This document shows, one piece after another, positions 1 to 10,609 of a stretch of DNA of 64,000 nt. The position numbers were made by a program, and so were the translations under genes. The notes under the pieces were generated by a model that searched no databases, was not told the DNA's origin, and saw only the letters and a list, made by a program, of their open reading frames with translations. Source of the stretch: Babylonia areolata (lineage: Eukaryota > Mollusca > Gastropoda > Neogastropoda > Buccinidae); assembly GCF_041734735.1 (NCBI RefSeq), contig NC_134876.1:85001174-85065173 (forward strand), given 5' to 3'. The first letter of the stretch is position 1. Each line of letters opens with the position of its first letter.

Positions 1-541
1 AATTCAATACAGATTGTGACACGCCTATGATGATCAGAATCAATCTATTCACCAACACTTAATTTACATGAATCAAACTCTATGGCAAAAAAAATCATCA
101 GAAAAAATGAAATAGTTATTCACACTACTACCAAAATCCGATATGTATGTGTAGCGATATTCAAGATCGCCATTACACACGTCGTTTAGAATATTTAAGT
201 GTAAAGTAGTGCATATATTTAACAACATTTTCACAAAATTATTCAGAGTACTGTCTCTTGAACAGCGAAATGAACTCAGTGATTGGCTTTCATACTTAAA
301 TCGCCGCATAATATATGTAAGCATCATTGTTCAATAAACGGCAAAATGATATGTGGAGTTTGTTCTTTTTCCTGCATAAAGCATTCAGATTTAGAGAAAT
401 TGCAACCTCATAATATGTTTTGCTAATAATGTAAACCTATCTGTGTTTCATGTTATTTTGGTTTTCTCGTGTTTGTTCAAACGGCAAATGCGACACAACA
501 AATGTTGTTTGTTTACCCCTTCTTAGGGGCTATGGCTTAAT
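1..541. other. Unannotated AT-rich sequence
   Basis: I see no gene, RNA or recognisable mobile element here. Open frames are short and show no family motif. Confidence 0.5.
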
Positions 542-557
542 GAATTAATAATCCGTA

Positions 558-559
<2 letters not shown>

Positions 560-601
<42 letters not shown>
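560..601. repeat. (CT)n microsatellite
   Basis: Uninterrupted CT dinucleotide run of about 42 bases, directly abutting the LINE 3' end that follows. Confidence 0.95.
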
Positions 602-604
<3 letters not shown>

Positions 605-1118
605 AACTGACTTGTTCAAATCCAGTCTGGTTTACTCAGGCGCCACCCTATGGAACTCACTCCCAGAAACAATTAAACAACACCATTGTCCAACCACCTT
701 TAAAAAAAACATTGCTTTTCCCACCTTATGCCATAATGTGTAATGTAAATCGTTCATTTTATTGACACTGTTTGTCAAATGTGTATGGTTGACTGAGAAC
801 CTTCCTCACCCTCTATCCCCCATTCTGGTGTGTAGTGCGGCGTGTGTTGTGTGTGTTTGTTTCTTTTTTTTCCTATGCATTTTACTAACACCATGCTAGT
901 ACCTGTATGCCATGTGTGTGTGTGTGTGTTGTTTTGTTTTGATTTATGTATATTTTTTCCTCTGTTATGTATCTCTACTAACACCATGCTTTCATTTTAT
1001 TAAATATTGTGTAGTGTAGAGCCTATTCAGGGCGGGGACTGGATGTAAAAAAAAGCACACCAGTGCTTATCTATTATCCTCGAAATAAAGAATTTGTCTT
1101 GTCTTGTCCTGTCTTTCC
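602..1118 (+). mobile_element. 5'-truncated non-LTR retrotransposon (LINE) 3' end
   Basis: The plus strand encodes a short C-terminal reverse-transcriptase tail with the motif ATLWNSLPETIK followed by TTFKK, typical of the end of CR1-like LINE ORF2 proteins (established family pattern). About 400 bases of 3' UTR follow, ending in AATAAAG (1085 onward) and a short TTGTC-type tandem tail, as LINE 3' ends often have. Everything upstream of the C-terminal tail is missing, so this is a dead 5'-truncated copy. The exact clade cannot be fixed from so little protein. Confidence 0.7.
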
Positions 1119-1194
1119 TTATTTTATGTTATGAACTCATTTCTAACTTTTTATTACAATTAACAACAAAGTCTCGAATGTAGAACAGCAATTA

Positions 1195-1375
1195 TTGTTT
1201 TTCTTTTTCTTTTTTTCTTTTTTTTTTTTGGGGGGGGGGGGGGGGGGGATACATTTTTCTTTTCCCTGTGATGCCTGTACAGAGCCTCCCCCCCCACACC
1301 AACCCCCCCCCCCGCCCTCCCCCCCCCTCCCCCCATGCCCCTCCACAGAGCATGGGAGGTAACTGTATGCCTTAA
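1195..1375. repeat. Homopolymer tracts: T-run, G-run, C-runs
   Basis: A T-rich run changes abruptly into an uninterrupted G tract ending at about 1248, followed by many C tracts at about 1286-1335. Open frames here are only low-complexity translations. Confidence 0.9.
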
Positions 1376-1637
1376 AAAAAATGAAGTGGATTGTCTCCCT
1401 CTGAGGTCAATCCTGCTTCCTTCCGATTGCAGCAGCCGAATTTGAATTATATTCACTTTGTTTTTATTCAATAATAATTTCTTCTTAAAAATCATATTAG
1501 TCGTTTGAGATTAAGACATATGTATATATACTTCTGTGCGTGTGCTTTAGTTTTCTTGCGCGCTAAAGCTGTTCTTGAATTCAGTGTTGTTTTTCAAATT
1601 GTCATCTGAGTTCAGTACCGCTTCTTTCATAGTTGCC

Positions 1638-1863
1638 TTTGGCAAAATCATGTAAAAAGAAGTCCACGCTGATAGGTACACAAATATATAAGCATGCACT
1701 CAAGGCCTAATAAGCATGTTGGGTTATGCTGCTGTCAGGTCAGTATCTGCATTGCAGTGGCAAACTGTGGTGTAGCGTATAACTGAGGTTTTGTCCGAAC
1801 GCAGTGATGCCTCCGGCCGGCGGTACGACACTAGTTAAGAAAGTGAAACTGAGTCTGAAACTC
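1638..1863 (+). mobile_element. SINE family A, 3' part only
   Basis: Matches the body and 3' end of the full SINE at 42646-43047: the AAGCATGCACTCAAGGCCT block, GTTGGGTTATGCTGCTG, GTGGTGTAGCGT, TTGTCCGAACGCAGTGA and a GAAAGTGAAACTGA tail. The tRNA-like head and core are absent, so the copy is 5' truncated. Confidence 0.8.
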
Positions 1864-1916
1864 ATAGGCGTATTACCACTGTGTATGTCTATAGATGCCT
1901 AGTACAGACTTCTCAG

Positions 1917-2148
1917 TTAACTCTCTCCATACGAACGGCGAAAGAGAAGACGTTAACAGCGTTTCACTCCAATTACCACCATCAAAATATTGCAAGCGGA
2001 AGGCTCTTATACTGAAGAGGTGAATGTTGACAAAGAATGCCACATTTCTGACGACGGAAGCTAAAGGTTGGGTCATTGAGACACCCACTGGACATCCGAG
2101 GGGTCTGTGTAGAGGAGAAGAGAGGACTGGCCGTACTGAGTGAGTTAA
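1917..2148. mobile_element. TTAA-flanked MITE (copy 1 of 2)
   Basis: A ~224-bp element flanked on both sides by TTAA (1917-1920 and 2145-2148). Its ends are imperfect terminal inverted repeats: CTCTCTCCATACG at the left and the complement of CTGAGTGAG at the right. It is nearly identical in length and sequence to 61432-61663. TTAA duplication is the hallmark of piggyBac-superfamily transposons (established knowledge). No coding capacity is present, so it is non-autonomous. Confidence 0.8.
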
Positions 2149-2717
2149 GGTCGAGAAATCTCGAATGCTTCTCACTGACGCTGAGACTGTGGAAGAGAGG
2201 TCCTACAGTAAAATAAATAAATAAATAAATAAAATTAAATAAAATAAAATAGCCTGGCTGTGACGGCCAAGACTTGGCCGCGAAAGACCCGAGAGCATGT
2301 GGACCCCCGTCGCCTTCTAGTCGCGGCCGAGCCCTATTGAGACACAGTGAATATATTCACTGCCCCCATAGCTGTAACAGAGAAGCTACAGGATATTTTT
2401 AATTTTAACTGATTGTGGGTCATGCCGGGTCGACTGAATAAGTGGAAAATGCGGCCAAAAGAAAAGTTAGTGAATTTTAGTATCAAGAGGAAGACTTATC
2501 AAATAGAGGAATAAACAAATAAATAAAGAACTTGAGGTCGTCGACTTTCAAGTGTCAAAAGCGAAACAAAACAAAATATGATGACGCTCGTGTGTGTTAA
2601 TGCTCTCAGACGCGTGTCTGAACGCCTCTCGATAATGCATGGGAGACAATAAGTGTTTCTGGCGAAACATTATTCTAATAATGGTTCTCTCCCTTACATT
2701 ATTGAGGGTAACGTCTG
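2149..2717. other. Unannotated; short AAAT repeat at 2209-2250
   Basis: After a small AAAT/AAATA tandem run there is a moderately GC-rich block (2260-2420) that I do not recognise; it could be part of an unclassified repeat. No supportable coding region. Confidence 0.4.
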
Positions 2718-2830
2718 TAGCAATAAATAATAATAATAATGATAATGGATACTTACATAGCACACTATCCAGAAATCAGCTCTAGGTGCTTTACAAAAAC
2801 ACTTTTGTTCACATAACACATTACATCAAT
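2718..2830 (-). mobile_element. 3' end of a SINE/LINE with (ATT)n tail
   Basis: On the minus strand the sequence runs GTAAAGCACCTAGAGC, a TCTGGATAGTGTGC block, a TATCCATTAT junction and ends in ATT repeats. A gctttac block joined to a short trinucleotide tail is a common 3' end of mollusc SINEs and their partner LINEs. Only the 3' ~110 bases are present. Confidence 0.55.
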
Positions 2831-2869
2831 GTTACACACCAAATGTGACAACAACAAAAAACTAAACAC

Positions 2870-2891
2870 ACGCACACATTTGCACACCTGT

Positions 2892-2922
<31 letters not shown>

Positions 2923-3015
2923 TGCATACATTATAATATATATATGTACATAACAGCTACCTTCAACACATGCGCACACACCTAGGCACGCACAAACACA
3001 AATATACATAAGCAG

Positions 3016-3062
<47 letters not shown>
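2870..3062. repeat. (CA)n microsatellite cluster
   Basis: Several CA runs (2894-2919 and 3027-3062 longest) separated by degenerate CA-rich sequence. Apparent cysteine/valine proteins on the opposite strand are translations of this repeat. Confidence 0.95.
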
Positions 3063-3064
<2 letters not shown>

Positions 3065-3196
3065 TGTGGTTATGTACACATACATATGTATACACACATT
3101 GTCAAGCACAGCTCACGCCGCAAAGGAATTGGACCCGCCACAACAGAACATACTGCTGAGGGAAGAAGTGAGTGTTAAACCAGATTTAAAAGATGT

Positions 3197-3231
<35 letters not shown>

Positions 3232-4263
3232 AACGTGCGAGTCGTGCTGGGTTGTGTTCAGTTGTGTGTGTCTGGGACGGGAGGGAAAAATGCTGGTGAA
3301 GTGTGACGTTCCATTCGGTTACAAAACTGACTGTGCATTTTGTTGCTGTACTGTTACGATTGCGCTTTACTCGGATCGGTGATAGACCAATTGAACAGAT
3401 TATCATGACTAAAGAAGTCATAGAGATGTTGTTTACAATGATAGTGAGTCATGTGCTTGATTAGCAAACTGTGTTCATTCATATAGGCCTGCGCTTGTTC
3501 CCTTAAAATCCTTGGAATTTCCACCTTGACAATATTACCCAAATGCGCTGATTTTTTTTTTTTTTTTTTTTAACTTATTTTATTCATTTAGTATATAACA
3601 TTGTTCGTGTCAATGTGACACTGAGGAAATCACTGAGGAAGTTATGGCCATATGTCGCACTGAGACGGAGAGTATATGGGTGTGGGAGTGACTGATGAAT
3701 TGCTGTGCCATGATGACATGATGGGGAAATAGCCAGTTTGCAGCATCACAAATCAAAAGGAATAGACTGCCCGCTATGATCGACTGAAGGACTGGGTGTA
3801 TAAAAATGTTCCGTTACTGGCGTGCAAACATGGCGGATACTGTGGGCCTATAACTGACCTCGGGTATGAATGAACGATTTCAGTAACTTGAGATACATGG
3901 AATTTCATGAATCGATTTAGATACAGTGATAAATGGTTCAGTTACTGATATACTTTCCACCTCAGTTGTGAGCGAATGTGAGTAACATGATTCAGAATCT
4001 GAATACGTATTATAAAATCGTTTCCTGTGACGGTAATGGTTATCAGTCAATTAATTAATTGCTGCTAGTGGTGTTCATTGTGGAAAGCTTCGTTTTAACG
4101 CGTTGAATATGGTCTACAGCCGATTGTTTTCATGAAAGTACCGTCACGATGTTAGTGAGAAGGGGGATGGGGGGGGAGGGGGTATTATTAATTCTTCCTG
4201 ATAACAGATCATTGTGACTGACTGACGTTGCGCAAACAAACCTCTGGTATTTCTCTGCCAGTG
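3197..4263. other. GT microsatellite then unannotated sequence
   Basis: A GT run at about 3199-3228 is followed by about 1 kb in which I find no gene, RNA or recognised repeat. A pure T run lies at 3552-3571. Confidence 0.5.
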
Positions 4264-4280
4264 TTGCAGAACTCTGTCGC

Positions 4281-4373
<93 letters not shown>
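4264..4373. repeat. Compound (GTCT)n-(CT)n microsatellite
   Basis: GTCT tetranucleotide units grade into an uninterrupted CT run. The RERERE and SLSLSL frames in it are repeat artefacts. Confidence 0.95.
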
Positions 4374-4376
<3 letters not shown>

Positions 4377-4926
4377 CTCCGCCAAAACAAACAGCGGCAA
4401 AGGAAATAGGCTACATGTAGGACTGAAATATGAAAGACGTATTTCCCTGCCAGTGTTTTAACGTCTGCACGGCCACGGTGTTCGGTCCGTTTTGTCAACT
4501 GATGGTTGAAATGTTATTTTCAGCCTTCCCATATTTAATAATAATATATTATGTTTAGCAGCAGCTGTATTGAGACTGGAAATATCGTGCACAGAAGATT
4601 GGCTGGTTTTAGGCCGACCTGCTGGAGTCCACAAGCCCACAGTGACACATCAAGAATATTAGGTCAGATACAACTGAAAAACAACCTTCAGTTTGGGAGG
4701 CGGATGACTGAGATAACGACGTCAGGATGTCCGGGTGGCTATCGATAATAGTAGAATAGCCTAACTTTGGTCATGGCCATATGGCACAACTCAGTGACAT
4801 GCCACAGATAACCAGCTTCAACTATGATGATTATCATAACAACAGTAATGATATGAATCACACCAGTGCACGAGCGCGATCGCATGTACAATCGCACGCG
4901 CGCGCGCACGGCACACTGTGTCGGTG

Positions 4927-4961
<35 letters not shown>

Positions 4962-5267
4962 GTCGGCGCGCGCGGCGTGCACACATACACGGCCTCAAGT
5001 TGACTCATGCACGCGTGTCGCGCGCAGCTCTCACTGAGTGACATCATCATTATCATCACTGAGTTATCATCAATACCGTCTGAGACATCACAAGTATACC
5101 TGTCATCTCTCCGTCACCATCAGATGCGGGTTACAGAAATGGTGTTTGGAGATTTCAAAAGCCGGGGAAAGAAATACCCGGCGGGAATTTGCTTTGCCCG
5201 TTATGTGTTTGATATATAATTTATCTTTTAAAAAAATAATAATAATAATTAATAATGATAATAATTT
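4374..5267. other. Unannotated; CA run and CG-rich alternating tract
   Basis: A CA run at 4928-4960 is embedded in an alternating purine/pyrimidine stretch (4868-5035) rich in CGCG and CACG. No gene is recognised. Confidence 0.5.
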
Positions 5268-5306
<39 letters not shown>

Positions 5307-5309
5307 AGC

Positions 5310-5547
5310 ATACAAAAAACAAGAGGACAAAAATTGGGAGAGGAGAAGTTGAGTACTTCGACTCGTAGAGTCTTCAAAGCAACTGAAGACAGCAGCAGTC
5401 ACAAGTGCAGTTGTTTTTATTCAACAGCCAGAAAACTGCACTTGTGACTGCTGCTGTCTTCAGTTGCCTTGAAGACTCTACGAGTCGAAGTACTCAACTT
5501 CTCTCCCAAGTGGGTTCATAATTTTTTCCTCTTGTTTTTTGTATCCT
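5310..5547. repeat. Long near-perfect inverted repeat (foldback hairpin)
   Basis: Left arm 5345-5412 and right arm 5434-5501 are 68-base reverse complements with one mismatch, separated by a 21-base loop. Weaker complementarity continues outward (the ATACAAAAAACAAGAGGA block at 5310-5328 against its complement near 5528-5547). AT-rich dinucleotide tracts flank both sides (about 5266-5287 and 5577-5602). No coding sequence is present. It may be a foldback-type element or a recent inverted duplication. Confidence 0.9.
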
Positions 5548-5574
5548 GTTTTGAAAGAACCCAGGCAGTCAAAC

Positions 5575-5602
<28 letters not shown>

Positions 5603-5605
<3 letters not shown>

Positions 5606-6714
5606 AAAGATAAATAATTTTTAAAGCGGTCAGACTTTTTTTTTTCGGCGGAGAATGGGGGGGCGGCGGTACCGGCTGAGGGATCACTGATTCTGACATT
5701 CAGTTGTTGGCCGGCAGTCACCTTCACGCCATCAGTGTTTCCATGATGTAGCAAACCAAGTCAGTACTTCAATTCAAGAGAACATTGTTGCCAACACTGC
5801 TTTGCCGCGCTGCCGCGCGGCGGCTGTTCAAGTAAAATCACGGAGTTTTAATGAAAACATCCAGAGATTTCTTCTCGGAGTTTCAATGGGAACGTGGCTT
5901 GATTTGCCGCGGGATACTGAAGCCGGCGGCCAACTAACTGACCACTGATAGTGGTCTACTTCTCACTGAGTCGCCGACCAGTGCAAACTGGTCAAAACGA
6001 AAGGCTCAAATTTAAGTTATTGATCAACTCATGTGTTTTTTTCACTCAGCCATCAGTATTAAGCTTAATTATTTTCAAATTAGTCATCTTTTCTTCTTCT
6101 TCTTCTTTTTATTTATTTTTTTTTTTTAACAATGTCCGTGAGTTCGCTTATTCGTTTTTTCACTATATTTCAGTCATCTCAAGTTATCTCAGGCCTGCTA
6201 CTTGACATCATAGTTTCCTATCTGAAAGCTCCAGTCGGTTTTGTTTCACAAAAACATTTTCATTTTGCTCCATCACTGTTCTAAATTGATTCAGTAGGAC
6301 GGTTTCACACAATGTAGCCCTTTTTTGGACTCGGTGATTCAGTCAGTTGCTCTTTTATGTTACTCATGTTGTTTGATTCCATTAAGCTTTCTAGCTAGAT
6401 TTTACTGAAGTAACTTGATGTTCTTTTTTTCTCTCTTTTTTAAGTTTTTTTTTTTAATTATATATATATACATATCACCCAATGATGAAAAACTGAAATC
6501 CAGTTGAATGACTGAGTGTTGAATCAGTGAAAGCCGAATGCTGTTCGACCGACATATTTTACAGTTCGCTGCCGTAGGGTTTACGCCTAAAGGACTTTCT
6601 ATCAACTGTTTTTTGTTTGTTTTTTGTTGTTGTTGTTGTTTCGGGGAGGTTTTTTTTTTTTTTAACTTCTTTTTATATTTTACGTTGCATTTTCATCAGT
6701 CAATTTCACTGATA
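5603..6714. other. Unannotated AT-rich 5' flank of MZB1
   Basis: T-rich sequence with poly-T tracts. No exon, promoter motif or mobile element is supportable. Any 5' UTR exon of the MZB1 gene could lie here. Confidence 0.4.
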
Positions 6715-6935
6715 CTGACATATCTGTGTTTCAATTTATTATAAAAACATTGTGGATCAGGTATGGTTTTGTCTCACTTGTACTCATGGTACACGTATTG
6801 TTTCGACTAAAAATAACAAAATGAAATAAAAAGTTGGATCAATAGCAATGTTTTTGTCAAGTCCAAGTATGGTCAATGGTTCTGTTATTCTCAATTTTTT
6901 TAGTATTTGGACAGCTTTCATTCACTTTTTGTCTG
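6715..6935 (+). repeat. Segment duplicated in MZB1 intron 3
   Basis: About 220 bases directly upstream of MZB1 exon 1 are repeated in the same orientation at 16790-17140. Shared blocks include GTGTTTCAAT, AAAACATTGT, GATCAGGTA, AATGAAATAAAAAGTTGGAT and TGTTTTTGTCAAGTCCAAGT. The intron copy is split by a SINE. It is either a repeat family or a local duplication. Confidence 0.75.
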
Positions 6936-7196
6936 ATGCGTCGTATGCAAACCAGAAGACGACACGTGTTAACACTGTTTCCTTTCGTCTGGTCATGTTT
7001 CGTTTCCTTGTCGGGTTTATCTTTTTATTGGAACAGCCAACGTCAGATAACTCGTGTGAGGCGACAATTGAAGAGAGAGCAGACGACAACTTCAAACTTC
7101 CAGAACTACCGTTTGCTACACTTCTGTCCGTTCAGTTTGAAAGTTGCAACGTCTGGTATTGGTCGCACAGCGCTTGAATTTTTAGAACCGCTGAAA

Positions 7197-10100
7197 ATGT
7201 TTCCGTCTTTAGTGCAGAAAATGATGTATGTATTTCTGATCGTTTTGCTAATCGGCGAACTTGGAAAAGGCGATACACTCGGTGAAGACGAAGATCACGA
7301 TGGTGTAGGTTCAGTAGTTGAAGAAGAAGAAGATCCGGATGAGGGTGAGACGACGGTACTTCCCCCAGGAATGCAGAAGCTTTCGTTCAAACCAGCGAAT
7401 CTCACAGAAGAAGATCATCATTCATTGCACATGCCATCAGATCTTATGTGCGATGGATGCCGAGTAGTTGCTCACATTGTGAGTTGATGAATTGATTTGT
7501 ATTTTGTTTTAATTGAAGATAGCAAAGGCCACATGACTTAATATCAACATATTGAAATTGATGCTGTCCAAAAGCAATTTAATCAGCTACTGCTACTATA
7601 CTCTAATAAAGTCAAACTAAATAGTAACAAATGATCTAAAGCAATACATTGGCGATGGCCAGTTTATGCAGAAACTTTTTACTTAAAAAAAATAAAATAA
7701 AAACTTTATTTCCAGTTTAACCATACACAGAAAAATATTTCAACCTCGTGAACTCAATGAATGTGATGAACAAAAATGTTTGACTATCCCCAATGAGATG
7801 CCTTGGTCTTTAAGTATGAATAACATCACCACCTCCTGGAAATTCTGTGCTATAATTTTTTTTTTCTTTTTTTTTTTTTCCTTTTTTTTTTTCTATTGTT
7901 GTATTTGACCTTTTTTCCTCCTTCTCTACTTTCTGCTTTTCCTACCATTCCAGTCCATCCCCCATTCTTTTTTCCAGTAAACCTTCACACATTTTTTTCC
8001 TTTCTTTTCTGAAATTTATGTTGTATTACATGTGCTGTTTTGCTCTGGTGATTAGATAGTAATATTATAAACACTGGGTTGCACACTAGCTGTCCATTCT
8101 GCAGTGTTAATTGCCTGCAGGGCCTGTTACATCTATTTTTTGTTTGATGTTGTAATGATTTTTTTAAAATCTGGAAATGATAAAGAGGAAGGGCTGATGT
8201 CCTCAGCACAGCCTTGTTTTAATTGTCTTAAGGAGCATAATGCTTAAGTTAATAATCATGAACTTGTGTTTTGCAAGTTTTGAAAATTTTTTCTTCTTTT
8301 TTGTTATTAGATATAACAGTTTTGTGTTTAATGCAGTCAAAGGTTCAGATTGTTTGGCATTCCAGACATGGCCCTGTGTGGTTGGCTGGACAAAACTATA
8401 GTATAAGCAACAGTGTCAAATGTCAACATGATAGACTATATATGTATACACACACACACACACACACGTATGTATATGTGTGTGTGTACACAAACCACTT
8501 CATACAACCGCAGCACATACACACATATTCCCCAAGGTACAAAAATATTGATCCATCTTTCCATGGCTCTTGTAAGATCTAAGTTAACGTATGCACAAGA
8601 AATACTTTTCAGTGCACCTAAATATCTGTTAACAAAGATTTAAAGTGTAGACTGTAAGGCTATCAAAATTGCCCTCGGAGTGCCCTTTCATGCATCCAAC
8701 CAGGAAACATACAAAACAGCCAGAATTCTTCCTTTGAATGAGCATCGTGAGTTAGCAACTGCAAAATTTGCTGTAAAATACACTTCTGTGACAGAAAATT
8801 TCATTGCTGATGAACTGACAGTAAGATCTGACATTGATTTTCCAAAAAGAGCTAAAGCTATTTCATCACAAGAAACAGTTGCAACTTACATTTCAAATCT
8901 GTTAAAAGAATCTGGTGTTAACATGAGTGAGTTAGCTACAAAACCATCTTATACTCCTATTCCTTTTTGGGAAATGTTGAAAGCAGACTTTGATACCAAC
9001 TATTCTGAAACAAAAAAGCAAGAAAACACCAATACCACAACCAGTACTGCCAGAATACACATAGCAGAAAAATACCAGACTCGTCTCCATATATTTACAG
9101 ATGAATCTGTTCTTGATGACAAAAATGCTGGCACGGCTTTTACTATTCCCGCTTTTAAAGTTGAAAAATCTTACTTTATTGGAAAGAATCTTTCCATTTT
9201 TATGGCTGAACTTCTTGCTATTATACAAGCATTGAGCTACTTGGTGAGCCATCAGTTTTCTTGAAAATAGCATTCTTTGTTGATTCCAAATCAGTACTTT
9301 ATGCTCTAGAATCATTTAGCCTTGAAACAAGACCTGACTTAGTTATTGAGGCAAATCATTTGGTACATTGTTTGAGGATTAAAGGTACTGATGTCAGTTT
9401 CTGTTGGGTGCCTTCTCATGTGGGCATTTATGGCAATGAAACTGCTGATAAAGCAGCTAAAAGAGGAGCACAAGATTCAGAAAAATCGTAAAAAATACTT
9501 GTCCGACTTTCCGTGAAAGAAGCATACACTATGTTAGAAAAAACAGCATGGGGTCGATTTCATAAACGATGGAAGACAGAGTCTTCAAAACAGAAAGGGA
9601 CATTATTCCCCGAATGTATTATTAAAGAAAAAATAACGAATTCTTCAGCTTGCTATACAAGATTAATAACATCTACTTTCTTCCGTATAAAACTTGACGC
9701 ACTGAAGATAAAATATAGTAAAAATGTTATGTGCATTTGTGGTAAGCAATTCGGCTTGCACCATAGTTTGTTTCAGTGTCAGCAGTATCTTCTTGCCCAA
9801 GTATTTCACAGAGAGTAATTATTCTGCAGATGATTTGGGGGAAGTTATTTCTAACGAGGTTCATTTAGTAGAACTTTCAAAGGCATTAGTTCATAGCCCT
9901 ATTTCTACATTCCTTTAATGTACTTCATAATCATGTTACTGGTTTTAGTTATTATCATCATTATTGAATTGTTACTGTTAAAGTTAATTTCACGTTAGTT
10001 ATACATTTCTTAGTAGTTTTCTACCTTTTCCATTTTATTCTTACTTCTCTTTCCCCTCTCCCTACCCCTCCCAACCCCCGACCCCCACCCCCACCCACCC

Positions 10101-10578
10101 CCTTTTTTTTTTCTTTTTTTCTTCTTTTTTTTTTAATCGTCTAATATCACTAATAGTGAAAAGACTCTAAACTAAAGAACGAACGAATACACACATATAT
10201 ATGTCTTTGTGTTCATTTGTATACATGCACAGGTTCATGCAGATGTTCACATTGTATTTGATATCTTATGCATAGATGTATCTATCTAGGCATGCACAGA
10301 TGCAGTCATACACACACAGATATACAGCTGAAAAGAATTTGATCATTTTGGTTTATCACATATATGGTGAGTTCATCAAACTTTAAAGTTCAGATATTCT
10401 GTTTATCAGTAACACCTCTTTTTCAATATCTTATAATTATCTAGTTCTTAACTTGTGGAAATGGAACTATTTTAACACAAGGCTTTGGTGTTTAGCATTA
10501 AAAAGAAAAGGTTTGTCACAGAATGAAATCAAAGATGTAATCTGTTTGGTAATAAATCAAGACGTCTCCCCCCCCTCC

Positions 10579-10609
<31 letters not shown>

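Noticed and set aside
6876-7196. Extending the MZB1 start upstream to an earlier in-frame ATG (6876)
   Set aside because: It would place over 100 unrelated residues before a good signal peptide; the ATG at 7197 is the one that gives a secretory protein of family-like length.
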